From the NCBI GenBank assembly GCA_964019165.1, contig OZ025272.1, forward strand, positions 6,218,993 to 6,282,992: DNA of 64,000 nucleotides, given 5' to 3'. Source of the stretch: Mastigias papua. Its lineage: Eukaryota; Cnidaria; Scyphozoa; Rhizostomeae; Mastigiidae. Positions 24,185 through 36,319 of this stretch are shown piece after piece. A program made the position numbers and the translations under genes. How positions within the stretch are numbered: the first letter of the stretch is position 1; each line of letters starts with the position of its first letter. The notes under the pieces were generated by a model, which worked only from the letters and a program-made list of their open reading frames with translations, ran no database searches and was not told the DNA's origin.

Positions 24185-24879
24185 TATTCATGTTGCCAAA
24201 AGTATTCGATTACAAAGCGCGTTGTAACATAAATTCCGGGTATCAACACACATGACTTCGTTCTTGTATATGTGAAAATTCACCATCAGGTACACGAAAA
24301 TGTGAAAAGTTGATAGCGACATCTGCTACACATGGTATCGCTTTGTTGTCCCTAGTGGTTGTCACATACATTGACGGCCCCTAGCCTTGACACAGATTAA
24401 CTCACATAGCCCACTCAAGCGGCTGATTGCGTGGCCAGCATTTTACTTCCCCTGCTAAGCTACATTTTACAGATGCCCAAAATAGACCAAGTAGAGGGAC
24501 AACGGAAAGCTTGGGGTTAATTTTTGATATGTTTCGCCGTTGTCATATTAGTAAACTTAGAAAGTGATAAAATATTAATAGTCTGACATTACTTAAACAA
24601 AAATTTCTTTCTAAATCCTTTATGAAGGAAATTTTCGTAGAAAGAGAAATATATTACAACTGATGAGTAATGAAAAGCATCTACGCTCACAAACCTACCA
24701 CTACAACCTGTGGATTAGAAAATATAGACTTAGACATTTTATTACGTTTTTCACTATTTATTCACTATTCAATCAAGATATATTAAATGGTTGGCATTAA
24801 ATTAGCATCGATTTATTATTCACACCAGTATTTAATAAAGAAATTATTAGTACTATTTGTTACAAAGAAAAGTTTCTAT
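24185..24879. other. No recognisable feature
   Basis: AT-rich sequence between the fold-back element and a LINE relic. No open frame of note. Confidence 0.5.
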
Positions 24880-25430
24880 TCTTCAGTACATTGAATTGCC
24901 GGGACCAAACTATGATCCTGAGGCTAAGTTATTGAGAGAGTTCCTCTTGGTATGTGATCAGTTCCAAGTAGTACAACTTATTGCAATTCCTCGACCTTGA
25001 TGTTGCCAAGTATTCACTCAACATATCGTTCTACTTCCTTTCGTATTATTACAAATGCTCCAATTACTAGCTGGGTGATAGTTAGTTTGTGTTCCACATT
25101 TTACTAACTTCTATTTCAAGATCTTTGCATTTTGAAATCTTTTGAACTTCCTTTGTCGCAACATTTCAATCTGATGGTACAGCCATATCAATTGACATAT
25201 TTGTAGAATTCTCTTTAATTTCAATGCCTGGTCTGTTTATTTTCATTTCTTTTTTTGTGATAATAGGCATATCCCATAATGTTGTCTCCATTAACAGCCC
25301 CCCCAAATATAGTTTCACCTGCTATTGCTTGCCCAACCCTGCCTTTTCTACATTCTCCTGTTCTTCGAGATTGCTAAATTCTCGAAGTACTTTTGCAGAC
25401 AGATTATCCTCTGGATCGCCATTAAATCAA
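24880..25430 (-). pseudogene. Restriction-like-endonuclease LINE, 3' fragment
   Basis: On the minus strand the frames contain ITKKEMKINRPGIEIKENS followed by MSIDMAVPSD, then KDLEIEVSKMWN and a decayed IGAF stretch. This order is that of the C-terminal restriction-like endonuclease of R4-type LINEs, in which an RPD...K core precedes a D-x-A-x-P block. Stops and frameshifts are frequent. Only the 3' portion is present. It is separate from the larger minus-strand LINE to its right. Confidence 0.6.
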
Positions 25431-25460
25431 ATTGAGGGCCATTAAATCAAATTGAGGGCT
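25418..25460. repeat. Two-unit 20-bp tandem duplication
   Basis: The unit attaaatcaaattgagggcc is repeated back to back. Confidence 0.85.
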
Positions 25461-25721
25461 TGTCTTCAAAAATGTTCTTCTCTTATCGCTCCGTTGTACA
25501 GAGTAGTTATTGCAATTGTACCAAAGTTCCATGAGGATAGTGCGAAGCATGGTATTTGGGAGATGTACTCCATGCGAACGTAAAGTGCATGGTCCCAAAA
25601 AATTTGCTCGGGGGCATAGCCCCGAGACCCCGTCTGCTTCTTCATCTCCCGACTTCATTTACTCTCTTCATTTACAGTATTCACTATAGGCTGTTCCCTT
25701 GAATCTTATGAATTCCACCTT

Positions 25722-25870
25722 CCTACCCGGTACTTCGAGGTCTCAGGGAGAGCTGACAGGTACTACACCTTGCTCAAGGGTGACCTGGAGGTAGTTGCAG
25801 CAAAGGGTAACCTCATTATCCCACGTCGAAACTCCACAACCAGATGTAGTTTTCCGTCATACCCAGGAAA
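25722..25870 (+). repeat. Dispersed repeat, copy 1 (probable retroelement 3' end)
   Basis: About 150 bp shared with 33788-33945 in the same orientation. Landmarks are cggtacttc, gacctggaggtagttgcag, aacctcattatcc and catacccagga, followed by an ATT-rich tail. The tail suggests the 3' end of a LINE or SINE inserted on the plus strand. Copies 1 and 2 bracket the LINE/gypsy nest. Confidence 0.75.
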
Positions 25871-26980
25871 AATTATTAATATTATTATCATTTCTATATA
25901 GCTAATGCTAATGCTCACAATATAACACTGCAAAGGTCTTCCCCTAGATCTGGTTACAACTAGTAACCTCAGGTCCAAGGGTTCATTACTATGGTACTTG
26001 TAAAGAATTACATTTCTAAAGCTCTTCTTAATATCCTAGCAGTTCCAAGGAATGTACTCTTTTGCAATGTCTCTGTTCTTATGCTAACTCCAGTTTCCCC
26101 AAGCCACATTTCTAGTTCTGCGATATCATGCCTAGAGCACCAATCATGATTGGAATCACTAGAACCTTTTTGATTCCCCATAGATGTGCTATCTCTTGTC
26201 TGAGAACTTGGTACTTCTCTATCTTTTCCTGCTTCTTACTTCCAACTCTATCATCATTTGGCACATCAACATGAATGATCTTACACTCCTGCTTTCATTT
26301 CTCAATAACAATAATATCCGGTATTACGTTTTGAACACACCTATCACACTGAAATGTAAAATACCGGAGAATTTTCGTCTCCTCACTTTCTATGACAATC
26401 TGTGGTATATCGTCATACCATTTATTTTCTCTTTCAAAGCCATACATACCACATAATTTCCAATGAATGTTTTGTGCAACACTGTTACGCCTTTCCTTGT
26501 AATGTTTTTGGAGAAGTTTACTACATTCACTAATGAGATGCGAGATGCTTTCCCCTTTGATACCACATTTTCTACAAAGTGGTCATTCAGATGTTTTATC
26601 TGAATGGAATTGTGTGTAATTAGTTCTTAACGCTTGCTCCTGAGCAGAGGAAATCAATGCAGTTGTATATTATTTAAGATCTGAATTTTTCACTCAGTTC
26701 CAAGATTTACTCTCACTTATATCCTCCTTGATCTCCCGAACAAATTGTCCATACGTTCTCTTCTCTCTTCACTTGCTTTTTAACTCATCAGTAGCCACTG
26801 TCTTAAATTCCTCTGGTTCTGTCAATGCTTCCGTATCAATAATATTTGATTCACTTAGTAACTAGAGTATATACTCTGAACTATTCTTAATATACCATCC
26901 TAACCTGATTTCTTCACCTCTGATGCATCCTTCAAAACTGATCAAACATCTGCCTCCTTTTCCACGTGGGACATAAATCC
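25871..26980 (-). pseudogene. Restriction-like-endonuclease LINE, 3' half (downstream of the gypsy insertion)
   Basis: This continues the LINE coded at 31270-33616 across the gypsy insertion. Reading on the minus strand, DRIYVPRGKGGRCLISFEG follows directly from HPKSDVD on the other side. Next come a cysteine/histidine block (CRKCGIKG, SHLISEC), the endonuclease core (VIPDIIVIEK, IIHVDVPND) and the closing VIPIMIGALG block, ending near 26005 with an AAT-rich 3' tail near 25875. The family is the R4-like group with a C-terminal PD-(D/E)XK nuclease. Several stops and frameshifts mean it is inactive. Confidence 0.78.
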
Positions 26981-26985
26981 TATCT
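26981..26985. repeat. Target-site duplication of the gypsy element, left
   Basis: tatct, matched by tatct at 31265-31269. Confidence 0.9.
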
Positions 26986-27150
26986 TGTAGCAAATGGTCA
27001 AAGGCACTTGACATTCACTGAACGTAACTATAACTTAACTCTATATAATGACTGATATAACGAAGCACATGGAAAGGCGGGGCGAGGTCCCACAAAGGGG
27101 CTGGGACCTAACCTAACTACAATGGAAAGCTAGACAGTGATACTATAACA
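26986..27150 (-). repeat. 3' LTR of the gypsy element
   Basis: 165 bp, direct repeat of 31105-31264. The ends are tgtagcaa and actataaca on the plus strand, giving TGTTAT...CTACA on the coding strand. It contains the tract 'aaaggcggggcgaggtcc'. Confidence 0.9.
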
Positions 27151-27188
27151 TCTCCATAATGTTAAATAGAAAAATAGAATAAAAAACA

Positions 27189-27310
27189 AATACCCTCTAA
27201 TGTTCTGTAGGGTGCAACACAAGTTTCTAATGTTCTTCATGGTGCAACACAAATATCCTCTAATGTTCTGCAGGGGATAAAATATTTTCTCTAATGTTCT
27301 ACCGCGATAC
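27189..27310. repeat. Imperfect short tandem repeats upstream of the 3' LTR
   Basis: Four degenerate copies of a motif containing ctctaatgttct, two of them followed by 'gggtgcaacacaa'-like sequence, fill the space between the end of pol and the 3' LTR. Confidence 0.7.
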
Positions 27311-28212
27311 CATATCTTTGAGGCAGTTTGACAGTCTATTGTGATCTTTTAAGCACCACAGTTTTCTCAGGTGGCTCCTGCTGAATTCGATTTCTTTCTC
27401 TACTTCTTGTGCTTCGTTTTCCTTAGTTATATCTTCAGCTGTAGGAAGTGTTTCAAATGTTTGCTTTAGATCAACTCGATTTCTCCTTAGAGTATTTTTT
27501 GTCCGTCTCAACTTCATATGATTTCTCATCAAGTCTTCTAAACACAACACCTTTCTGCCATGACTTGTCTCCTATCTTGTAGGGTCTCATTCTTACTACA
27601 TCTCCTTCAGCTAAGGGTGGCAAATCCTTACTCTTCTTGTTGTAATACCAACTTTGCCGTTCTTGATTCTGCTTCAATTGCAGCTTTACAAGTTCTTACT
27701 CATTTTGCTGCAAAAGAGAACCCATGAGACACAAAGTCATTATCACTGATAACTTGATCAGGACATCCATATCTTGCAAAGTGAGCCTTTAATTTCTTGA
27801 CAATTCCAGGTGGTTTTTTGCTTGTTAGTTTATCCACCTTCCATAAATTGCTGTAGTAATCCACCGTAATAAGGTACTCTGTTGCATCTAGACTAAAGAG
27901 ATCAATGCCTATCTTTTCCCATGGTCTGTCAGGTAGGTCATGATTCATAAGACTTTTCCGTGCACTTTGCTTGGCTTGATATGTTTGGCAAACTTCACAC
28001 ATAGATATATACTGTCGTATTTCAGAGGACATACCAGGCCACAATATGAGGTCTCGAGCAAGTCGCAGGCAACCTTCTATGCCTAAGTGAGACTGGTGAA
28101 TGGACTTTTTCATCTCTGACCTGAGGGAAACTGGAATTTCTAGTCTTTCACCTCTGAAAATAACCCCATTTTGTACCGTCAGTTCATCTTTGTAGCTACT
28201 GTAGGGCATCAC
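27299..28212 (-). pseudogene. Gypsy integrase region, internally deleted
   Basis: The frame at 28212-27700 (170 codons) contains the HHCC zinc-binding domain (HQSHLG with MCEVCQTYQ), the first catalytic aspartate in IGIDLF and the second in VISDN. Only about 30 codons later the chain is already in the C-terminal region (WYYNKKSKDLPPLAEGDVV in the frame 27677-27471). The normal stretch with the catalytic glutamate is therefore missing, apparently deleted near 27690, with a stop and frameshift at the junction. A last frame, 27550-27299, is the pol tail. The protein could not carry a complete DDE site. Confidence 0.85.
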
Positions 28213-28290
28213 TCTTGGGACTATTTGTGTATTATCATCGGGCCATCCTCTAAGAATGACTGACTTTAAAGAAGAAAGGACCTCATCCTG

Positions 28291-29615
28291 CTATGTTGCT
28301 TTCCTTATTTGCTCTAGGCGCTCTTCTGTAAGTGGTAAATACTGGGCCATGTTCACAGTTTCAAACTCTGAATTAGGGCTATCATTAGGCGTCAGTGGTA
28401 AGCAAGCTCTACTAAGGGTATCAGATATTGTTTGCTGCTTTCCTTGCCGGCATATAATTTCTACATCATATGAAAGGGTTCTCATCAACATGCTCTGAAG
28501 GTGCTTTGGAGCTTTAAACAAAGGCTTTTTGAAAATGCTTTGTAGAGGTTTGTGATCACTATATACTATAACACGCATGTCATATGTAAAATGGTGCCAT
28601 TTCTCAAGGGAAAACACTACGGCTAACATTTCCTTTTCAATAGGAGCATACCGTGTTTCTGCATCTGTGAGAGTGCGACTAATGTATGCAAGAGATTGGC
28701 CTTTCTGCAGAAGAGCTGCTCCTAAGCCACTATGGCTGGCATCACATTCAATAGATAGCTCTGCTGTTGGATTGTAATAGGCTAGTACAGGTGCCTTTGT
28801 CAACAACTGCTTGATGTGTTCAAATGCTTTGTCATGGGTAGCATTCCAGTCCCAATCCACATCTTCCTTTAACAATGCACGAAGTGGAGCCATTGCGTCT
28901 GAGAGCTGAGGTAAAAATCGAGCTAGGTAATTTACCATTGCCTGAAAACAAGCAACGCCGTTTTTGTCTGCTGGTCTCTGCATTTTTAGTAAAGCATCCA
29001 ACTTAGATGTATCTGCCTTGAGACCTTGATCTGTAACTGTATGGCCCAAAAATTGGATTTCTCTCAGCCCAAATTATAACTTGTCCTTATTGAGCTTTAT
29101 TCCCACTTTTCTGCAACATTCTAGGAGCGCCTGTAGTTTTGTATCATGGTCGATGGTAGCTTCCTCGAATGTATCACCAACACCATAACAAGGATATCAT
29201 CAGCAACTGCAGAAATACCATTTAAACCCTCTAATGCTTGGCATAATCTCTTCTGGAAAATCTCACTTCTAACCGATAGGCCAAATGGTAATCTAGTGGC
29301 CCTACAGCGTCCAAAAGGTGTCTGGAAAGTTGTCATCATGCTAGACTCACTATCCAATTGACAGTGCCAATATGCACAGGTAAGGTCAACTTTAGAGAAT
29401 ATTTTGGCATTTGCTAGCTTTGGAAGAATATGATCAATAACAGGCAGCGTGTATCTTTCTCGTTTCAGAGCTTTGTTCAAAGGTCTTGGATCAATACAAA
29501 GACGAATCTGACCATTTCTCTTCTCCTGTATTGCTATTTGACTGACCCATTCTGTTGGATCATCAACAGGGATTAAGACTCCAAGTGTGATTAACCTAGT
29601 CAACTCAGACCTCAC
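28291..29615 (-). pseudogene. Gypsy reverse transcriptase and RNase H, frameshifted
   Basis: The frame 29615-29121 holds the palm blocks IRLCIDPRPLNKALKRE, IFSKVDLTCAYWHCQLD and TRLPFGLS, and ends shortly after VADDILV, where family members normally have YVDD. The frame 29049-28291 (252 codons) continues with GHTVTDQGLKAD, the RNase H residues in ECDASHSGLGAAL, RYAPIEKEMLAVVF and YSDHKPL, and the connection to integrase. A stop and frame change between 29121 and 29049 separate palm from thumb. It is homologous to Ty3/gypsy pol and is inactive as it stands. Confidence 0.92.
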
Positions 29616-29641
29616 TTTGTTTTTTGTAGCGCAATTGGAAT

Positions 29642-30424
29642 TCAGCGTGCTGGAGACACAACCGGTTTCATTGTTGGATCTACTGTGAGGTGTACTGTTC
29701 CTGGAAGTGTGTCTAGTTTACCAGTGAATACATTCTGGTACTGAATCATAATGCTTGAAACTGTTGTTAACTTCTGTACAGGCTTCATATTGTCATAATT
29801 CACAACCATGAGATTCATCTGCTCTGCCGCTCTCTTTCCTAATAATGGCAGGAGATCTTCTTTTACAACTATAAATTCAACTGAATATTTCTTCTGATTC
29901 ACAGGATTTCTGAGCTTCATTCTACATTTGCCAAGAGGCGTAATAATAAACTGATTCCACATTTTCAGCTTGATTGGGGTCGGTAAGAGTTCACCATGAA
30001 CGTACCTAGCTGGTATAACATTTGTACTAGCTCCTGAATCAATTTGAAAATTCACAGGTTTCCCATCAATTAGCATTTCTGCGTGGATTTCAGGACTGTC
30101 GGACAAAGCAGCAATTATTTCAGGATTTTCTCGATCGACTGATACTCCTAAAACATACTCAGTGTCTGATTCAGTTGTGTCATTGTATTCTGTTTGTAGC
30201 CCACGGATATTTCTTTTCTTTCCTTTACGCTTCTGTGATGCCTTAAAATTATTCCTTTCCCCACAAACTTTGCAAATTTTACCCCATGCCGGATACGACT
30301 CCTTCCTTCTCACATGAGATCCACAACAAAATATGCATTCCTTCAATATGTACTCTGAATCACCCTTCCCTTTCTTGCTTATCTTGATCTTGCTAATACT
30401 CTCTGGCTGTTCAATTTGCTGCAA
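29642..30424 (-). pseudogene. Gypsy zinc-knuckle and aspartic protease region
   Basis: A 260-codon frame. The N-terminal part has zinc-knuckle remains (CIFCCGSH and CKVCGERNNF). One expected cysteine is replaced in SYPAWG and the histidine position is occupied by asparagine. The retropepsin core is FQIDSGASTNVIP, followed by the flap-like and LLGKRAAEQMNL regions of the gypsy protease. It then runs towards reverse transcriptase (TVDPTMKPVVSPAR), but a frame change near 29640 separates it from the next segment. Confidence 0.87.
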
Positions 30425-30463
30425 TTGATTTGAAGTACTTTCTGCACTCCTACAAATATCAAT

Positions 30464-31047
30464 TCAGTCCTTCAGCGAAAAATTTCTCTTCTGCAATAAC
30501 AGTTTCCTGACATTACTATCTGAAACACCAAGAATCATTTTGTCTCGTATCAAAGAGTCACCTAAACGATCGCAAAATCCACAGGTACTCGCAAGATTTC
30601 GCAAAACTGACACGTAATCTTCAAAAGATTCTCCAATTTGTTGTGCACCTTTGTTGAAAACATACCTTTCATATGTTACATCAACTTCTCCAATTATGTA
30701 GCCATCAAATTTCTTCATTACAGTTTCCACATCTTCTTTATCCTCTGCGGCCAAAATGGCAACGTGTTGTAAATACGCAGACCAACAAGACCGACACAGT
30801 TCAAAAATGAGGAAATCTGAAACTCCTCATCCTGTTCAAGAATTCGGCACAAAATACTGTAATGTTTATACAATTGCTTGAAAAGCTTCCACTTTTCCAT
30901 AGGATTTCCCTTCAGCCTGAGCTGCGGCAGTGGACTGCAGTGTACAGAAATACTCGCCCCCACGATGGGCTTAAGAATACCATCTTCCGCTCCAGCTGGT
31001 ACAGCTTCTGCTGTATTTGCACCCGTGCCTTGATTAATCATGACCAC
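30464..31047 (-). pseudogene. Gypsy gag-like region in two overlapping frames
   Basis: The frame 31047-30718 is followed, with an overlap and frame change, by 30754-30464. The second contains the gag capsid-like blocks TYERYVFN, GESFEDYVSVLRNLAST and DSLIRDKMILGV that precede the zinc knuckles in this group. Position (directly after the 5' LTR and primer-binding site) supports gag. The frame change is a likely inactivating indel. Confidence 0.8.
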
Positions 31048-31090
31048 TGTACTGCTTCAATTATGGTAACCAAACTATAGAAAGCCTGGT

Positions 31091-31104
31091 CACTCCTGTC
31101 ACCA
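31091..31104 (-). promoter_or_regulatory. Primer-binding site of the gypsy element
   Basis: The coding strand reads TGGTGACAGGAGTG immediately after the 5' LTR. Apart from one base this is the complement of the usual 3' end of eukaryotic tRNA-Leu, so tRNA-Leu is the likely primer. Confidence 0.65.
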
Positions 31105-31264
31105 TGTAGCAAGATTGTCAAAGGTACTTGACATTCACTGGACTTAACTATAACTTAACTCTATATAATGATTAGCGAAGCAAATGGAAAGGCGGGGCGA
31201 GGTCCACAAAGGGGCTGGGACCTAACCTAACTACAATGGAAAGCTAGACAGTGATACTATAACA
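31105..31264 (-). repeat. 5' LTR of the gypsy element
   Basis: 160 bp, direct repeat of 26986-27150. Starts tgtagcaag and ends actataaca on the plus strand. Confidence 0.9.
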
Positions 31265-31269
31265 TATCT
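31265..31269. repeat. Target-site duplication of the gypsy element, right
   Basis: tatct, identical to 26981-26985. Confidence 0.9.
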
Positions 31270-33616
31270 ACATCACTTTTGGGATGTAATGCTCCATGAA
31301 TAATCATAACCTTTCGTGTTTTTGTATCCATTTTCTCCAATTCCTCTTTGTTCCACCTTAATGTTCCTCCACTGTATCTCCGAAGCGATACAGCCCACAT
31401 ATTTGCAGCTAGACATTTATTTGTATCAATTTGACCTGACTTGTATATTACTTTAAACCTTCTAAAACATTCTATGTGAAATTTTTCCTTCATATCACTC
31501 TCCAAAACACCATCCAACTCGAGCACTCCAAGATATTTATATCAAGCCTTTTCAACTTGCTTTATAACTTCTCCTTTTGATAATTGAATTCCATCACATT
31601 CAGTCAATTTTCCTCTTTTCATTACTACTTCGCTACACTTGTTTACCCCTCAATGTCCCAACTGAACAGATGTCCTGTATTTACTAATGAATCAATCTGA
31701 CCTTTTATCCTACCAAATAGTTTTAAATAGTCCATAAAACAGATGATTAACTTTAGCTTTTTTCCTTTTGAATTCGTATCCAGCAACACCTCTCAGTATC
31801 AAAGTTAGAGGAATCATACTAATAATGAAAGTTAAAGGGGACAGACTACTTCTTTATCTCCCTGAAAAATCCCCCTTCTGGTATTGACTGTTCCTAAATA
31901 CTCTCCCGATGATATAAGCATTGTTTTCCGTCGATACATACTACCTGCTACAAATTTCCTAACACTTTCAGCAATACCAATTATTTCCATACACTCGAGA
32001 ATCCATGAATGGGACACCATATCGTACGCCTTTTGATAGTCCAACCAGGTCATGGCTAAATTTGTGAGTCTCCTTTTACAATCTCTTAAAATCATCTGAT
32101 CTATCAGCAGTTCATCTTTCGTACCCCTAGATTTTCTTCTCCACCCCTTTTGCTCTGATGGAAGCAAACTATTTTCTTCAAGCTATACATAGATATTGTT
32201 TGCCAAAATACTTGTCATCAATTTCCACATAAGTGGAAGGCATGATATTGGTCTAAAATTACTCACTTCATTCCCCTTTGTTGGATCTTTCTGACACAAA
32301 ATAGTCCTACCTACTGCCATCCATTCTGGTAGTGTATCATTGTTTATAATCAGCATATTTAATTGTCTTGCTATCCTCTCATGACATGATGTTACTCTCT
32401 TAAACAAAAACCTAGCACTCCATCAGGTCCAGGTGCCTTCCAATTTGGAAACTTCCGACACCCTTTCTTTACTTACTCTATTCTTATTCTCACATTCTCT
32501 TGCTCAAGGCCATCATTTTTGTATTCTTCCTTTAAATTCTTCTATCATTCTGCTTTTTTATTATGGTGCTTGTCAACTGCACTTCAAAAATCCCCCAAAA
32601 TCTTACACTATCCAATTTCTTCTTATCTGTACTAAATTTACGATTTTGCCTAAGCTGGTTTATTCATTGTTCATACCTTTTTATTTTTGCCACCTTAGTT
32701 TCCAATAGTTGTTTCAATTCCTCCATCACTAGGAAGAGTCCATTTTTATCAACTTTGTACTGTTTATTTAATTCTAGGCACTTTATCCTCGATTTCAACT
32801 CTCCCTTTTGTTCTCGATCTAGTATACTAATGTGCTTGCGGAATTCCTTAAAGGTCCTCTCGATCCTTCCTTCTTTCTCTGTTCATAAGTTCTCCCTCTA
32901 ATTCTTAGTCCTGATCTTTCTCCAACAAGCTTACTTACAGCCCCCCAAAAATTTTTCTTTTGTGTGATGTTATCTGTTTCAATAAACTTACAAACATTCT
33001 TCACTTTTTGCGTAATAGTGTTCAGCTTCTACCTTTCCATACTCTTAAATGAAGTTATTTCAACGTATTCTTTGTTTGATATTACTTCAAGTAGTCTATT
33101 CAATGTTCCAGTCTTATCATCATCCAATTCTGGACATTGTCTGCTTTGTTCCCAATTAAAACTATCGTCAGCAGTTTGCTCTTCTTTATTATCAGCTTCA
33201 GTACCTTCTACACTTCACGTGGTTATATTTACGTTCTTTCTCTCCATATTTGCTTGTCTCTCTTGTACGTCTTCATTTAACACCTTCCTCTTCATTACTT
33301 CCAAGTCCATATCTGTCAATCAACCATTCTTACTTATAGCTCTAGCCTGATCCGCTATTCCCTGTTCCGTTGATGTAAACTTGCCTCTTTCCAGCCATTC
33401 TATGTAAATTTGCTGTCTGTAACCTCTCACGGGTACTCCATTCTCATCATCTGGCCTACATTGAAAGTAACACTCCATTGCTATCATATATATCTCTGTG
33501 CTCCACCGTCTCCTTGACTTATTAGCAGTAACTGAATGACGGCCAAGCCTGTGCTGCTGTTTCACAGGACATCTACCGGATGAGAGGCTTTCACTATCTG
33601 CTCCAGTCGCATTCAC
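31270..33616 (-). pseudogene. Restriction-like-endonuclease LINE, 5' half with reverse transcriptase
   Basis: Minus-strand frames in order: 33616-33320 (98 codons, an N-terminal block with RRWSTEIYMIAMECYFQ and QARAISKNG), 33004-32819 (the ENKRFW-like segment upstream of RT), 32407-32183 (FRPISCLPLMWKLM), 32167-31832 (RT palm with [28 protein letters not shown] and TRRGIFQGD) and 31526-31270 (thumb, ending HPKSDVD). No frame spans the whole polymerase, so it is a decayed copy. The gypsy element interrupts it at 31269. Confidence 0.82.
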
Positions 33617-33787
33617 GTGGTTATACTGGAAAGATTCTTGAATTATTTTTCACTCAAAAGAGGTTGTATTTTCTGGTGTACAACCACCAGTGTTCTATTT
33701 TGAGAAGATCACTAGAGAAGTTGTCAGCCAAGACGAAAGAGTCCACTCTAACCATGAGACAGACTAACTCCCGTCGGATGCCAATCC

Positions 33788-33945
33788 GGTACTTCAAGGT
33801 CTAAGAGAGAGCTAATAGGTGCTACACTTTGTTCAAGAGTGACCTGGAGGTAGTTGCAGCAAAGGGGAACCTCATTATCCAACGTCAAAACTCTAAAACC
33901 AGGTTTAGTATTACATCATACCCAGGAGGGACATCATCATTATTA
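33788..33945 (+). repeat. Dispersed repeat, copy 2
   Basis: Shares about 150 bp with 25722-25870 in the same orientation and ends in an (ATC/ATT)-rich tail. The 225 bases upstream form an unremarkable open frame (33580-33804) that could belong to the same retroelement. Confidence 0.75.
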
Positions 33946-34129
33946 TTCTTAAGAAACAAAGTGTACAATTATGTATAATTTATTCCAATTTACATATTGT
34001 TACATTGGCCAAACTCTCTCCCCATTTCACGAAGTTTGAATTCAACAATTTAAGGTCCTTGGGTTTACCGAAAGAATAATTACAAAAGCTTGCAAAACAG
34101 CGGAAAAAGGAGAGAAATCAAAAGCTAAC

Positions 34130-34907
<778 letters not shown>

Positions 34908-35386
34908 GTGTTACTGTGTTAGAGTCAGACAATCAACTACTGTTAAATCTATTAAAAAAATTATGGGCCAACTGGGTTAACAATCCGAGTCGAAAAGTGC
35001 CACACCTTTGGAATGCGAAAAGCACACACAGATTCGAAACAGTACACCCTAATACAGCTCGTCAATTGTCAGGATGTCAGAAAATATCGCCTGTGGAGAA
35101 GGGTTTTTGAGTAATCAGGAAAGTATTTCGAATTTCAAATGTCAACTGAATCGAGAAAGCAATCAGTGGACAAAAATCTAAAATCGTACTTAAAAACGAT
35201 TGACTGCCTCTACTTACACCCGTTGAACAAAATTAAGAAACTTCTAGAATACGCAAACAGCAAATTCAGATAACAAATTATGACATACCAGAGACATGGA
35301 TTGTTTAACACATCGACAACCATAAATTACGTTTCATTAGAAAGTGGATAAATCTTCACTCTGGTGTAAACACGTGTCATCTGAGA
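34908..35386. other. No recognisable gene
   Basis: A short unremarkable frame (34916-35110) and AT-rich sequence. Probably the decayed upstream part of the LINE that follows. Confidence 0.4.
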
Positions 35387-36154
35387 TTGAGTAAGATTGC
35401 AGGTGGAATCTCACCTTATTTGATGTCTGGATTTGATAAACTAAGTGCAAACCCGAAAAAAACTGAATTTATGGTTATTGGTCATCAACGAAGAATAAAT
35501 GAAATTGACGACCTCCCTCCACTCGAACTCAACGATTCCGAAATAAAACGTGTGGAAAAAACCAAGTCTCTAGGTGTCATTATCGATGAAGGGCTGAAAT
35601 GGAAGGATCAATATAAATCACTGACAGGAAAGTTAGCAGGTGGTTTATCATCTTTAAAAAAACTTAAAGATGTTCTTCCACAATCAAAATTATGTGATGT
35701 ATATCACGCTCTCTTTGAGAGTCACCTACGCTACGGAAACGTAGTATGGGGTAGCATCTCTTCATCTGAACTCCAAGCACTTCAACGTCTCCAAAACAGA
35801 GCCTTATCAATTATGGAGCGCGCAAGATTTAAGGACCCGTGGCCTAAAAAATGGTTAAGCGTTAAGAATCTTATTCGCTTTGATCGCTGTGTTATGGTAT
35901 ATAAGATTGTAAACAAACAATGCCCTGAAAGCCTGTGGAATATGTTCCAACAGAGATGCTCTATATCACATTATAATACGAGGAATTGTAGGGATCTCCA
36001 TATTCCCAATCTAAACCTTGAATTCACTAAAAAAGGGTTTCATTACTCGGGCATTAAGGTTTGGAACGATATTCCAGTTAATATCAGAGAACTGTCATCC
36101 CTGCACCTACTTAAAATTCATCTGAAAAGGCATTTGATGAGCCTTGATAATTAA
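35387..36154 (+). pseudogene. CR1/L2-like LINE ORF2, C-terminal 255 codons
   Basis: An open frame covering the region after the polymerase palm: KTEFMVIGHQRRIN, SLGVIIDEGLKWKDQ, HLRYGNVVWGS, LQRLQNRALSIM and a C-terminal KGFHYSGIKVWNDIP block, ending naturally at 36154. This order is typical of Jockey-superfamily LINEs. The palm domain and endonuclease are absent, so it is a 5'-truncated copy. A TA-rich 3' region follows to about 36290. There is no sign that it is expressed. Confidence 0.85.
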
Positions 36155-36319
36155 TTCAAGCCCCCTCAAGAACGACTCCCTGGAAGATCAGATTAATTAA
36201 TTAATATTTTATATTCTTAGTTTTAGATTTTTACGTTGTATTTTACTGAAGGGATATCGTTGTTTGAATGAATTATATATATATTTCATTTGGGAAAGTA
36301 GCAAGTTAACGCTACGGCG

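Larger units (their letters stand above)
26986..31264 (-). mobile_element. Ty3/gypsy LTR retrotransposon, defective, nested in a LINE
   Basis: A complete-ended 4,279-bp element on the minus strand with two short LTRs (TG...CA type), a 5-bp target duplication (tatct), a primer-binding site and gag, protease, reverse transcriptase/RNase H and integrase regions in the Ty3/gypsy order. It sits inside a restriction-like-endonuclease LINE whose reading frame resumes on the far side. The LTRs differ by about ten substitutions and a few indels by eye, so it is not recent. Frameshifts, stops and an internal integrase deletion make it non-autonomous. Confidence 0.93.
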
